A DNA stretch of 64,000 nt from Streptomyces sp. SAI-135 (GCF_029893805.1 NZ_JARXYP010000001.1:930001-994000); one strand, 5' to 3'. Positions 33,793 through 43,198 are shown, counted from the stretch's first letter. Notes: generated by a model from the sequence alone, not told the origin. Numbers and translations are program-made.

Positions 33793-33855
33793 CGGACGGC
33801 CGCAGTCCCCCCAGCCGCTGGTGCGGACGGCCGCAGTCCCCACCAGCCGCTGGTG
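33793..33855. repeat. Tandem duplication of a 31-32 bp unit after the ADH gene
   Basis: CGGACGGCCGCAGTCCCC followed by CAGCCGCTGGTG occurs at 33793-33823 and again at 33824-33855. The second copy ends in the palindrome CACCAGCCGCTGGTG. It lies 17 bp after the ADH stop and may act as terminator. Confidence 0.6.
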
Positions 33856-33972
33856 GCGGATTCGCGGTCCCGGTCACTTCAGGGGCGAGGCCGGGGTGGG
33901 GGTCACCTTGGGGACGACGGAATCCTGCGCGATCAGCAGGCCGTGGACGACCGGACCGATCTCGTTTCCCAC

Positions 33973-34290
33973 CGGTCGTGCAGGGCTGATGCAAGTTCCG
34001 GAGGCGTGCGGTCGGTCGGGGAGGACCGGTTGGGGCGGATAGCAGAGCAGGCACGGGCTTCGTAATCATCGTGGTGCCCAAGCCCGTTGATCATGAGGCG
34101 GCCCGTGCCTGCCGCATTATCTTCCCCCGTCCCCGCCGTCCTCCGCTGCGATACGCCGTCGGGCAGGACGCCATCGACGCCATCCGCGGAGGCCTCCAGC
34201 CGGCCCCGCCGCGAACGCGGATCGGGCACCGAACCGAAATAGGGACGCAGGTCAGCGACCCGGGCCGCGTCCAACGGACCCGGCTTCAGC
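33973..34290. mobile_element. ISAs1-type element end plus inverted transposase scrap
   Basis: Bases 33973-34140 are similar (by eye about four in five bases) to 35540-35705, in the same orientation. Both contain GCAAGTTCCGG near the left end and a long stem-loop. Bases 34180-34290 on the minus strand encode GPLDAARVADLRPYF and [12 protein letters not shown], the N-terminus of ISAs1 transposases, so a second piece has joined in opposite orientation. This is debris on the left side of the enoyl-CoA hydratase gene. Confidence 0.55.
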
Positions 34291-34406
34291 AGGGCAGATC
34301 CCAGGCATATGGAAATGGGGACCCCCGACATCTGTGCGCGTTCGTCGCCCGGCTCGACCGCGCGACAGTTGGGTGGGCGCCCCGTCAATTCCGAAAGAAG
34401 CAAACC

Positions 34407-35219
34407 ATGCAGTTCAACATCCAAGTCATATCCCCGAAGATCCGGCGAGTCACCTTTGCGAACGGGCCCGTGAACGTCGTTGGCGCCGACACTATCGCCG
34501 AACTTTCCGACGTCATCGACGTCCTCAGCACCGATACTCAGGTCCAAGTTGTCATTTTTGACAGCGCAACCCCCGGGTACTTCTACAACCACGCCGACCT
34601 CAGCCAGTTCGACGAGTTGCTCTCCCAGCACACGACCGACGGCACCCCGTTGTTCATCGACGTAGCGACACGGCTGGCATCCGCGCCGTTCGTCAGCATC
34701 GCCTCGATTCGCGGCCGTACTCGCGGCGGAGGTGACGACCTCACCCTCGCTTTCGACTTGCGCTACGCCAGCCGCGAGCAAGCGATCTTCTCCCAGCCTG
34801 AGGTCGGCACCGGTCTTCTCCCTGGCGGAGGCGCGGGCGACCGGTTGCCATCGCTTGTCGGCCGCGACCGCGCCCTCGAAATTCTGCTCACCAGCGCCGA
34901 CTACGACGCGGCTACCGCTGAGCGTTTCGGCTGGGTCACCCGAGCTCTGCCGGATGCCGATCTCGATCGGTTCGTCGAATCGACTGCCGCACGCGTCGCG
35001 GCGTTCGACGCCGATGCCGTACGTGGCGTCAAATCGATCGTGAACCGCGCCAGCCTCCCCCCGCAGGGCAACATTCGCGACTCCTGGGCCGCGTTCACCA
35101 CCTCTGCTACCTGGCCCGGCTTCCGAGCCCGAGGCGCCGTCTTCGCCAACATCTTCGCCGAGATCGGCGTCGAGGAAGTCGAGCGAAACCTGGGACATTA
35201 CCTGGCACAAACCGTCTGA
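34407..35219 (+). CDS. Enoyl-CoA hydratase/isomerase-family protein
   Basis: This 270-aa crotonase-fold protein has strand PGYFYNHADLSQF, the oxyanion-hole region IASIRGRTRGGGDDLTLAFDLRYAS and PEVGTGLLPGGGAGDRLPSLVG with the usual catalytic-acid segment, and VKSIVNRA. It could hydrate enoyl-CoA or isomerise or hydrolyse a related thioester. A GAAAGAAG sequence precedes ATG 34407. It is isolated from any fatty-acid operon and is bracketed by ISAs1-type debris on both sides. Confidence 0.8.
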   Translation: MQFNIQVISPKIRRVTFANGPVNVVGADTIAELSDVIDVLSTDTQVQVVIFDSATPGYFYNHADLSQFDELLSQHTTDGTPLFIDVATRLASAPFVSIASIRGRTRGGGDDLTLAFDLRYASREQAIFSQPEVGTGLLPGGGAGDRLPSLVGRDRALEILLTSADYDAATAERFGWVTRALPDADLDRFVESTAARVAAFDADAVRGVKSIVNRASLPPQGNIRDSWAAFTTSATWPGFRARGAVFANIFAEIGVEEVERNLGHYLAQTV

Positions 35220-35396
35220 CCCTCCGCCAGAAAGTGCAGGTGCGAGGTGAAAAGAGCCTCACGCCTGCGCGCGACGCGCGGTGCTTCAAGGACGTGCTCT
35301 ACCTCATCGAGGCGGAGCGAGAATAACGTCGGCCCTCGCGGCGAAGAAGTCGAAGCAATGAGCCTTCGCCGCCAAAGATGCAAGGCGTGGGCGTTC

Positions 35397-35540
35397 TCAG
35401 CCGTTGGGCGTGATGAGGTCGAACGCGTGGTCGGGGTGTGACCTGTAGTGATCGACTGCGGCGGCCTGGTTGCGCTGGCCGACGAGGTGGGCGAGGCCGA
35501 TCGCGAGGTTGCGGAAGGTGGCCATCACGCGGAGTGCGCT
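35397..35540 (-). pseudogene. C-terminal remnant of an ISAs1-family transposase
   Basis: The minus strand reads [20 protein letters not shown] then [16 protein letters not shown] and a stop, the typical end (RVMATLRNLAIG) of ISAs1/DDE_Tnp_1-associated transposases. It abuts the left end of the following ISAs1 copy head-to-head. Bases 35220-35396 contain nothing else I can identify. Confidence 0.65.
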
Positions 35541-36116
35541 GCAGGGTGGTTGCAAGTTCCGGGGGGCGTGCGGCTGGTCGGGTTGTGACCGGTTGGGGTG
35601 CATAACAGGGCGGGCACGGGCTTCGTGATCATTGTGGTGTCTAAGCCCGATGATCACGAGGTAGCCCGGGCCTGCCGCTGTATCTTCTCCCATTCCCGCC
35701 GTGTTGGTGAAGCTGGGCCCGCTGGATGCGGGGTCGCTGACCTGCGCCCCTCCTTCGACTCGGTGCCCGACCCGCGCTCTCGGCGGGGCCGGTGGTACTC
35801 GCTGACCGCGATCCTGCTGGTGTGTGCCTGCGGGGCCGTCTCGGGAGCGAGGAGCATCGACGAACTCGCCGAGTGGGGCCAGCGTTCCTCGAACACACTC
35901 CTGACGGTGATCGGGATCCGCCGCCACCTGCTCAGAAGGCGGCGCACTCTGTCGCCTGCCACGATCGGCCGTGTGCTGAGGGCTGTTGACGGTGACGCTC
36001 TGGACCGGGTGGTGGGCCCCTACCTGGCCGACCGGCACCGCACCGCCACCGAGCCCGCCCCGTCGCCGTCGCCCTCCGCGTCCGGGCGGCCCCGCGCGAT
36101 CGCTGTCGACGGCTAA
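35540..36116 (+). pseudogene. 5' part of an ISAs1-family element with truncated transposase
   Basis: After the element end and stem-loop, the plus strand encodes [41 protein letters not shown] and [20 protein letters not shown], the N-terminal domain of ISAs1 transposases, ending at RAIAVDG followed by TAA. The catalytic domain is missing. The start region near 35700 is also out of frame. Confidence 0.75.
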
Positions 36117-36128
36117 GCACTCAGGGGA

Positions 36129-36410
36129 TCAGCCCGTCTCCCCGCGACGCGCCGGCATCTGCTCTCCGCGGTTACCCACGGCACCGTCGTAACCCTCGCG
36201 CAGGTGGCGCGAAGACGGACCGCCGGTGCGGTGGTCGTAGGAGGGGCCGAACCACAGCATGGCGTCTGCCACGGTGACGCCGGACGGATCGGTGGCCGTG
36301 ACCTGGGCGCTGAACTTGGTGACGGCGGTGGGGCCGACCAGGATGTTCTTGCCCTTGTTGACCACGACCTCGGTGATGACCGGTCCGCCGTCGGCGTGCG
36401 CCGGAAGCGG
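36129..36410 (-). pseudogene. Fragment of a small secreted protein
   Basis: ADGGPVITEVVVNKGKNILV, VTATDPSGVTVADAMLWFGP and SYDHRTGG resemble Streptomyces exported proteins of the DUF5707-like kind (ITxVTVNxGKxxVVG). The N-terminal signal region is degenerate and the tail runs into unrelated sequence. Confidence 0.35.
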
Positions 36411-36469
36411 CGGAGGTGGTCCCGACCATCGCCGCAGCACTTATACGGATGTGAGTCCACATCAGAACA

Positions 36470-36900
36470 GGGGGCCGGTACGGCAATGCACTGCTCGGCC
36501 GGCCTGTGGTGGTTTCGTAGCGGGCGCCGATGTAGGACGGGGTGCTCTCGGGGGCGCCAGCGGTGACCGTGTCCAAGGTTCGAGTGCCGAAGGGGTCGTA
36601 GGCCCAGCGCTGGTAAAGGATGCCGGTGTTGTTGGTGACGTCGACTGGGGAGCCCTGGGTGTCGTGGTGGTAGTGGATGGATGCGCCTGAGCCGGTTTTG
36701 GTGCTTGACGGTTGGCCGAGAGGGTCGTAGCGGTAGGACTGCTTGATCGCCCAGTCGCCGTCCTATTCGGTGGCCAGGATCGGCAGCGGGGCGTTGGGGC
36801 CCCACTGGGTGCGGTTGGTGACCGTTCCGGCCTGGATGGTGGCGACCTGGTTTCCGCTGGCGTCGTGGTCGTAGGTGTAGCGGGTGGCGGCGACGGTGGC
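36470..36900 (-). pseudogene. RHS/YD-repeat protein remnant with nonsense codon
   Basis: The minus strand reads RYTYDHDASGNQVATIQAG, TQWGPNAPLPILATE, then a stop codon (TAG), then in the same frame DGDWAIKQSYRYDPLGQPS, YHHDTQGSPVDVTNNTG and RWAYDPFGTRTL. These are RHS repeats of a cell-surface or polymorphic toxin protein. Both ends are lost. Another RHS tail sits at 58.9 kb. Confidence 0.7.
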
Positions 36901-37109
36901 CGGCGGCCGGCGGCCGGAAGGCATCCGTGCCAAAGGCATCGCGCCCGGCATCACGCTCGCCGAGATGATCCACGACTGGGACATCGCGCACCATGGCGCG
37001 GTGTCTTCCTGTCGCGAACGGTGCTCGGCGGGGCCCTGTCGCCTGCTCAGCGGCCGGTGCCGAGGAACTTCTGCAGCTCCCGAACGTAGTGTTCAGGGCC
37101 TTCGAGGGG

Positions 37110-37330
37110 GACCGAAGTCGCCGACCTGAAGGCCGTGCTGTGCGAGAAGGGATGCCGTCGACGTTGCCACGGAGAAGGCGTTGGACGCCGCGGACCTCAA
37201 GCTCACTCAGGTCTCCTACGAGGAGAACGTCAAGACGGCCTGAACAAAGTGGTGTTGAAGGAGGCTGAGGCCTTCGTCGTGTACAGGACCGGCGTAAAAG
37301 CGGCAGGTGACACGGTCGTTCTGCTGAAAA
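37110..37330 (+). pseudogene. Molybdate-binding protein (ModA-like) C-terminal remnant
   Basis: One frame gives VATEKALDAADLKLTQVSY then EENVKTA. After a one-base shift it continues NKVVLKEAEAFVVYRTGVKAA. This is the ALxKVxxGEADAGIVYxTDVKAA region of ModA-type periplasmic/lipoprotein molybdate receptors. No modB or modC is nearby. Sequence at 36901-37109 and 37331-37469 is unidentified. Confidence 0.5.
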
Positions 37331-37469
37331 CGCTCCTAACGCCGAAGCGGGCAAGGCGTGCGTCGCACCGGTGCCGTTCGGCGAGGGTCGGCACGTCCTG
37401 GCCGTGGCCGATTTTCTCAAGCTTTGACGGTCAGCCCGCATGCTCGGTCGGGCACCGTCTGGACGCTGC

Positions 37470-38540
37470 TTACGGCTGGATGCTCTTTGCGGCGGACAGT
37501 ACACGCGCGGCTTCGCGTACGGCGCTGGTGTTGATCTTGCCTTGGCGGGAGCCGGCGAGTTTGGCCTTGATGTGGTCGCGGACGACGATGGGCTCGTAGG
37601 CGAGTCCGTCGGCCGCGTCGAGGTGGCTGGGCAGGGTGGAGATGACGGCGTCGATGTTGCCGTCGTGGAAGAACGCGACGGAGCGGCGGCGCTGGATGGT
37701 GCCGTCGATGACCGGGGGCTTCACGCGGTGCAGGGTGGACATCCAGCGGTCGTTGGTCAGCCGGGCGGTCAGGTCGCCGAGGTTGACCAAGAGGGCCCCG
37801 TCGGCGGGGGAGACGTCGTGCCACAGGCCGTCGCTGTCGAGGACCTGCAGTCCGGCGACCTGGTCCGCCCACAGGACGGTCACAATGCCGAAGTCGGTGT
37901 GCTCGCCCATGCCGATCAGGTCGCCGGCGAGGGAGACGGGGCCTTCCGGCAGGGCGTAGTTGTTCAGCCGCAGCACGTCCACGGAGTGGTCGGTGAGGCG
38001 GACGAAGAAGTCGCCGGGCACCCCGAGTGCGTCTGCGAAGGCCGTGGTGAGGGTGCGGGCGACGCGGGCAGCCTCGGTGAAGTACGCCTCGACCTTGGGG
38101 CGAAAGGCTTCGGCGTCGGGCCAGAGGTTGAGGCCGTAGTCTTCCTCCGAGAGGTCGAGGTGCGGGAAGGAGCGGGCCTCTGTGCCGATGTTGAACGCCT
38201 CGAAGAAGTCGTTCATGCGGGTGGCCGGCTCGACGCCCAGGCTCAGGCTGAGCGACTCGCTCTTGGGCGGGCTGTAGCCCCGGTTGGCCCTTTGCACCTG
38301 GTACTCCTTCTTCGTTTCCAGTGGCAGGGCGAAGAAGGAGTCGACGGCGTGGGTCAGGCCGTCGAGGATCTCGTGCGGGATCCGGTGGCCGAGGATCTGT
38401 ACGAAACCGACAGTGGTGCAGGCATCGTCAAGCTGCCGGGCGACCTCGGCCTTCTCCTCCCGGGTGCCATCGGCGGTGTAGGCGCTGATGTCGACGACCG
38501 GGACTGAGAATGCGCGGGTCTCGGCGGTGTGCTCTGTCAT
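37470..38540 (-). CDS. Isopenicillin-N-synthase-family 2-oxoglutarate/Fe(II) oxygenase
   Basis: This 356-aa protein has an N-terminal DIOX_N domain (VPVVDISAY, TTVGFVQILGH) and a C-terminal 2OG-FeII domain with iron ligands His214, Asp216 (GEHTDFG) and His271 (STLHRV), plus the 2-oxoglutarate-binding Arg285-x-Ser287. GGAGAC precedes ATG 38540. It is divergent to an XRE-cupin regulator. Likely a small-molecule hydroxylase or desaturase acting in the cytoplasm; no biosynthetic cluster adjoins it. Confidence 0.9.
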   Translation of the reverse strand: MTEHTAETRAFSVPVVDISAYTADGTREEKAEVARQLDDACTTVGFVQILGHRIPHEILDGLTHAVDSFFALPLETKKEYQVQRANRGYSPPKSESLSLSLGVEPATRMNDFFEAFNIGTEARSFPHLDLSEEDYGLNLWPDAEAFRPKVEAYFTEAARVARTLTTAFADALGVPGDFFVRLTDHSVDVLRLNNYALPEGPVSLAGDLIGMGEHTDFGIVTVLWADQVAGLQVLDSDGLWHDVSPADGALLVNLGDLTARLTNDRWMSTLHRVKPPVIDGTIQRRRSVAFFHDGNIDAVISTLPSHLDAADGLAYEPIVVRDHIKAKLAGSRQGKINTSAVREAARVLSAAKSIQP

Positions 38541-38717
38541 GAGTGTCTCCAACTGGTCGGATAAGAGGAGGGACGGGACAGGTCGGGGCGGAGGCGGGGA
38601 GCGTCTAACCCTATCGCCAAATATTCTTGAGAGTAATTATTTCTTCTTCTCAGTTATGGTGTGTCCGTGCGGTTACGGGGTTACTCGGCTGGCCGTCCGC
38701 CTTGATAGCGTCCGGCC
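38541..38717. promoter_or_regulatory. AT-rich divergent promoter region (2OG oxygenase / XRE-cupin)
   Basis: The centre (about 38612-38660) is unusually AT-rich for this genome and contains the partly symmetric AATATTCTTGAGAGTAATTA, a plausible binding site for the XRE-cupin protein. Confidence 0.4.
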
Positions 38718-39278
38718 ATGGACGATGAGCAGCAGGACCTTGCGAGATCGCTCGGAGCATCCATCCGCGCGGCCCGCAAAGCGGCCGGGCTCACGCTGAC
38801 GCAACTGGCCGGGCAGGCCGGGGTGTCCCAGCCCTTCCTCAGCCAGGCCGAGAACGGCAACGTGACGCCCAGCATCATCAACCTGCACCGGATCGCGCAG
38901 GTCCTGGGTACCACGGCCCACCAGTTGCTCGAAGAGGGAACCCGCGCTCCCGCGAGAGTCGTGCGCGCTGGCGAAGGGCGCTCGTACCCCCTCGGGCGCG
39001 GTGCCATGGTCCGCTTCTGCGTCGGCGGCAACCGCCTCATGGACTGCAACGAGGTCACGGCGAGTCCTGGCAGCGCTGCAGAGTCCGCCACCACTCACGC
39101 AGGAGAGGAGTTCGTCTACGTCATCGACGGGACGATACGCCTGGTCATCGGCGGCACCTCGCACCTGCTGCATGCGGGTGACACCGCCTATTACGCCGCC
39201 ACGGAGTCCCACCAGTGGTTCAACGACAGCGACGCCCCGGCCAGGTTCCTGTTCATCAGTTCTCCGCCCGGCTTCTGA
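38718..39278 (+). CDS. XRE-cupin transcriptional regulator
   Basis: This 186-aa protein has an N-terminal HTH (LGASIRAARKAAGLTLTQLA, then GVSQPFLSQAENGNVTPSI) and a C-terminal cupin_2 (THAGEEFVYVIDGTIRLVI, LHAGDTAYYAATESHQWFN). Such proteins bind a small ligand in the cupin and control a neighbouring catabolic gene, here most likely the divergent 2OG oxygenase. The gap 39279-39433 is empty. Confidence 0.9.
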   Translation: MDDEQQDLARSLGASIRAARKAAGLTLTQLAGQAGVSQPFLSQAENGNVTPSIINLHRIAQVLGTTAHQLLEEGTRAPARVVRAGEGRSYPLGRGAMVRFCVGGNRLMDCNEVTASPGSAAESATTHAGEEFVYVIDGTIRLVIGGTSHLLHAGDTAYYAATESHQWFNDSDAPARFLFISSPPGF

Positions 39279-39433
39279 ACCCGCCCGAGGCCGGGACCGC
39301 CCCCGGTCAGGCCGGTCACAGGAGCTTTTTTACTCATGTTGCTCCTGCCCCTCACTATCTGGGCTGCTTCCTCCGGGACTCAACCGTCCCAGTATCAGGC
39401 TGTCCAGTTCAGCGGGGGAACCTCAGTCAGCAC

Positions 39434-40366
39434 CTACGACAACCCGAGTCCAACCGCAGCAGCTCCACTGTCCGCAAGCGGGAGACGCGCCAAAGCCCTG
39501 TTTGTGTATGTTGCCGTGGCGTGCCGAACGAAGCGAGCGACCCCTGGTGAGGTTTGCTGTTCGGCCCAAACCAGCCGGAGACGGGCCGGGGTCACCCCGT
39601 TGACCTGGACCACCCTGATCCCGGACGGCAACGGGCCGAACCGCAGCATCTCCCGAGGCAGGAACGCGATGCCGTTGCCCAGGCGTACCTGAATGAGGAG
39701 TTGCAGGACATCGGTGACCTCGGGCGCGGCGATCGGTGCGCCGTCCAGCCAGTAGGCGCGTTCGGTGTCGCTGCTGCTGGAGAAGCTGATCACGGCGTCG
39801 GGCAGCAAATCGGCACGGTCGACGACCTCGCGGCCCGCGAGCCGGTGCGCAGCGGGGAGCAGGGCGACGCGTTCGTCGACAGCAAGCACCTCGCTGTCCA
39901 GGCCGCGGTCGTCGAAGTCGCCGCTGACGAGGGCGAGGTCGGTCACCCCGGAGCGCAGGTTCTCCAGCTGGGTCCGCCAGTCCGCCATCACCACCTCCGT
40001 ACGCAGCCGAGGGTCTGCGGCGTGGTAGCCGCGGATCATTTGGTCCAGGGCATCCAGGTCGCAGCCGCGAGCGCTGATACGCAGCGGGGGTGTGTCACCG
40101 CCGACCTCGCGGGCCTGCCTTACCGCGTCCGACACGTGTCTGGTGATGGCCCGAGCGTGGTCGGCCAGCACTGCGCCCGCCGGGGTCAGGGCGCTCCCAC
40201 GGGGCAGCCGTACGAGCAAGGCAACCCCGACGGCTCGTTCCAGCGTGGCGATGGCGCGCGACAGCGCAGGCTGCGTCATCGTGAGGCGTTCGGCGGCGCG
40301 AGTGATGCCGCCTTCGTCGGCGACGGCCACAAGATAGTGCAGCTGGCGTATGTCGACCTCTGCCAT
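39434..40366 (-). CDS. LysR-family regulator
   Basis: This 310-aa protein has an N-terminal HTH (DIRQLHYLVAVADEGGITRA, QPALSRAIATLERAVGVALL) followed by a periplasmic-binding-like effector domain. It is divergent from an alpha/beta hydrolase 89 bp away, which it probably activates or represses. ATG 40366 is the conserved LysR start. Confidence 0.9.
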   Translation of the reverse strand: MAEVDIRQLHYLVAVADEGGITRAAERLTMTQPALSRAIATLERAVGVALLVRLPRGSALTPAGAVLADHARAITRHVSDAVRQAREVGGDTPPLRISARGCDLDALDQMIRGYHAADPRLRTEVVMADWRTQLENLRSGVTDLALVSGDFDDRGLDSEVLAVDERVALLPAAHRLAGREVVDRADLLPDAVISFSSSSDTERAYWLDGAPIAAPEVTDVLQLLIQVRLGNGIAFLPREMLRFGPLPSGIRVVQVNGVTPARLRLVWAEQQTSPGVARFVRHATATYTNRALARLPLADSGAAAVGLGLS

Positions 40367-40455
40367 GTCGTCAGTGTGCCATGCCGATCCGGCATCGCGG
40401 CCCATGCCCGGATTTGGATACCTCGACAGACACGGCCCGTGCAGGATTACCTGCC

Positions 40456-41232
40456 ATGACTGTGGTGTTCGTTCATGGCGTCCCGGAGACGCCGGCCCTC
40501 TGGGACAGTGTCCGCCGCCTTATTCCGCAGGAGAGTGTGGCACTGCGCCTGCCGGGGTTTGGCTCTGCCCGGCCGCCGCATCTGACTGACAAGGACGGCT
40601 ACGCCGACTGGTTGGCCGGCGAACTGCTGGCGATCGGAGAGCCGGTTGATCTTGTCGGCCACGACTGGGGAGGCCACCTGGCCATGCGTGTCGTGTCGGC
40701 CTACGCGGACGTGCCGGTCCGCAGTTGGGTGTCTGACGTCGTGTATGGCTGGCATCCCGACTACCAGTGGCACGCGGCAGCGACATTGTGGAACAAGAGC
40801 CCGGAAGGCGAGGAATCTCTATCGGCGATCCGCGCGGCGGTGCCGGGTAGCGGTGGCACTTTCGGCGATGTGCTGCGCACGCGCGGTATGACGGCGGATT
40901 TCGCTGCCGAAGTCGACGCCGCACACGATGAGACGATGAGCGCCGCCATACTCGCGCTGTACCGCTCGGCCTGGCCGAATTTTCACATTGACTGGGGCAC
41001 GGCGGTGACCGGACCGATCGACACGCCGGGACTTGTCTTGATGCCAACGGGCGACGACCTGGAGGGCGTCACCCAGGACGCGGAGTTGGTAGTCGCCCAA
41101 AACGTGGAGTTGGCGCGAAGGTTCGGCGCTCAGCTGGCGCGGCTTGACGGGCTGAGCCACTATTGGATGCTGCAAGAACCCGAGCGAGCGGCGAAGACTC
41201 TGCAGGAGTTCTGGGCGGAGTTGCCCCGATAG
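40456..41232 (+). CDS. Alpha/beta hydrolase, Asp-nucleophile type
   Basis: This 258-aa protein has HGVPETPALWDSV, the nucleophile elbow GHDWGG with Asp70 (as in haloalkane dehalogenases and epoxide hydrolases), and a C-terminal His in LSHYWMLQEPE. The product could be an epoxide hydrolase or dehalogenase-like enzyme. It is cytoplasmic and divergent from the LysR gene. Confidence 0.85.
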   Translation: MTVVFVHGVPETPALWDSVRRLIPQESVALRLPGFGSARPPHLTDKDGYADWLAGELLAIGEPVDLVGHDWGGHLAMRVVSAYADVPVRSWVSDVVYGWHPDYQWHAAATLWNKSPEGEESLSAIRAAVPGSGGTFGDVLRTRGMTADFAAEVDAAHDETMSAAILALYRSAWPNFHIDWGTAVTGPIDTPGLVLMPTGDDLEGVTQDAELVVAQNVELARRFGAQLARLDGLSHYWMLQEPERAAKTLQEFWAELPR

Positions 41233-41275
41233 GCCCCGTGCGGTCGGGCTGACGCGTGGGGCGACCCGACCGCGG

Positions 41276-41446
41276 AATGGGCAGCAGGGCCACATCGGGG
41301 GGAGTGGCGCGGAAGTGCCGCGGCAGCATGTCGGTGTGGCTCGCCATTCCCTTGGGGCTCAGCCCGGCCAGGGCCGCCGCGGCCTCGGCTGGGCTCAGGC
41401 CGGTGTGCGAGGCCACCTCTGCGGCCGAGGCTTGGCTGACGGCCAT
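41276..41446 (-). pseudogene. HTH remnant of a TrmB/LuxR-type regulator
   Basis: SAAEVASHTGLSPAEAAAAL then GLSPKGMASHTDMLPRHFRA and PPDVALLPI is the N-terminal winged-helix segment of large Streptomyces LuxR-type regulators that start with a TrmB-like domain. The frame degenerates after about 57 residues. Bases 41447-41688 show nothing else. Confidence 0.4.
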
Positions 41447-41688
41447 CAGATGCCGTTAGACGGACTCTTCGGCGTCCGACACCCCTGCAGCTCCCCAGGG
41501 GCATGGCACCTCCGCGCGGACGTGCCATGCCCCTGATCCTTACACGCAATTGAGTCCCCATTCGAACCGGATCCCACTCATTGAGCGGATGGCGCAGGTC
41601 GTATGCGGTGGAAGGTGCCGGGGTCTGATGCCCCGGACTGTCACCGGGAACGACCGCCGGCACCTGTCTTCCGATCCCACCGAACCGC

Positions 41689-42126
41689 TTATGCCGGGTC
41701 CCCGGGGTCCGCCTTGAGCAGCAGCCTGTGCAAGGTCGCCAGTTCGTCCGGCGTCAGTGCGCCGAGAGTGTGCTGCATGACGCGTTCGACGACCTTGCTC
41801 CCTTCGAGTCGTAGCCGTTCTCCTTCCTCGGTGAGGCGGTGTCGGACGGCGCGGCCCGGCGCGGAGACCCGCTCGATGAGCCCTCGGCCGATCATCCGGC
41901 CCGCCAGCGTGCCGATCGACTGGTCCGTCTGGAACGTCAGCACCGCGAGCGCATGCAGGGACGCGTCCGGTTGGGCGTGCAGATGCCTCAGCACATCCCG
42001 CTGTGGCAGGGACAGGCCGAGCTCGCCCAAACCGGTGTTGGCCGCGCGATGGTGGTGCCATTGCAGTCGTTTGACCGCCAGTCCGACGTCCTGCAATGTC
42101 ACGGCAGTCATGGTGATGCCCTTCAA
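41689..42126 (-). CDS. MarR-family regulator
   Basis: This protein is about 145 aa with a MarR winged helix: LGLSLPQRDVLRHLHAQPDAS, FQTDQSIGTLAGRMIGRGLI and the wing RAVRHRLTEEGERL. The start is ATG 42126 or 42111. The MBL hydrolase upstream on the same strand, or an unlinked gene, may be the target. The gap 42127-42442 contains no gene; a CCTCA/TGAGG repeat near 42152 may be its operator or a promoter element. Confidence 0.85.
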   Translation of the reverse strand: MKGITMTAVTLQDVGLAVKRLQWHHHRAANTGLGELGLSLPQRDVLRHLHAQPDASLHALAVLTFQTDQSIGTLAGRMIGRGLIERVSAPGRAVRHRLTEEGERLRLEGSKVVERVMQHTLGALTPDELATLHRLLLKADPGDPA

Positions 42127-42442
42127 TCTCAGTATCCTTAGCTACACGTCCTCATCCTGTGAGGAGCGGTGACTTGGCACCTCTGTGAGCTGCGGTCACC
42201 GCCGATGGCAGTGGGGGTGGCGACTTGCTGCCCGTGGTCTGCGGCAGTGGGTATGTCTTCGCTTTGACGGGCGTGGTTGACGGGCGGGCATATTGAGTGG
42301 GCGGATGTGGGCGGTGTGACCGCTGATTCGTTGGCCGATGGCCAGTTGGTGTCGATCAGCTATCTGTCCTGGGTTGTCACCGTTTTGTGGCGTGTCTGCT
42401 GGTGCGGGCGTATTGGCAGGGGTGCCGCTGCGCCCGTGGGTC

Positions 42443-43198
42443 TCACGGAACTGTGACTTCGATCCCGGGCAGGACTATGCGCACGTCGAGTTCCGGTGCG
42501 ATGCGGGCGACGGTGTCGGCGTAGTGGCGGGGATCGTGGTCGGTCTTGGTGATGATCTGGTCACCGAGTCGGCCGCTGTGGAAGGCGTAGTGCTGGGGGA
42601 CGGCGAGTGTCGGCTTGAGAACGGCCGTCAGGTTGGCGGCCTGTTCGGCGTTCATGACCATTTGCTGGTGGTTCAGCGGCCTGACGCACAGGCCGTTGAT
42701 CGGCAGGAGGGCCAGGTCGATGTGGCCGAATCGTTCCGGAATGGTGTCGAGTTCCGGTACCCGGAGCGAGTCGCCTCCGAAGAAGACCGTACGTCCGCCG
42801 GCCTGGAGGATGAAGGTGACCTCGTGGACGCCGTGCTGGCCTGGCGTTGCGGTCACGGAGAGGTCCTTGACGGTGGTTGATTCCCACGCCTCGATGGTCC
42901 GGACGTCGCGAAAGCCCTTACTGTGTGCGATGGATGTCACCGTACCGGGCCCGATCAGAGGTGTGTCGAGATCGAAGCCTCCGGCGACGAGGGCGTCCAG
43001 GTCGCAGTGGTCGTAGTGCTCATGGCTGATGGCGACGGCATCGATGCGGCCGAGTTCCTCGACGGCCAGATGGGTCGGTTCGCCGGGATAGTAGGTCGCG
43101 GTCTGGGTGAACCAAGGGTCGGTCAGTACACGGATCTCACCGAACTCGATCAGCTGGCAGGCGTGATCGATGCGGGTCACCTTCAGTGGGGTCTTCAT
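42443..43198 (-). CDS. Metallo-beta-lactamase-fold hydrolase (UlaG-like)
   Basis: This 251-aa protein has the metal motif SHEHYDHCD (His59, His61, Asp63, His64), a second His in GQHGVHE, FFGGDSLRVPE and a late His in VPQHYAFHSGR. It resembles UlaG-type lactonases/phosphodiesterases and is cytoplasmic with an unknown substrate. GGAG precedes ATG 43198. Confidence 0.9.
   Translation of the reverse strand: MKTPLKVTRIDHACQLIEFGEIRVLTDPWFTQTATYYPGEPTHLAVEELGRIDAVAISHEHYDHCDLDALVAGGFDLDTPLIGPGTVTSIAHSKGFRDVRTIEAWESTTVKDLSVTATPGQHGVHEVTFILQAGGRTVFFGGDSLRVPELDTIPERFGHIDLALLPINGLCVRPLNHQQMVMNAEQAANLTAVLKPTLAVPQHYAFHSGRLGDQIITKTDHDPRHYADTVARIAPELDVRIVLPGIEVTVP

Noticed and set aside
39336..39692. Short secreted-looking frame (MLLLPLTIWAASS)
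   Set aside because: Runs antisense into the LysR gene and has no ribosome site; the signal-like start is probably chance.
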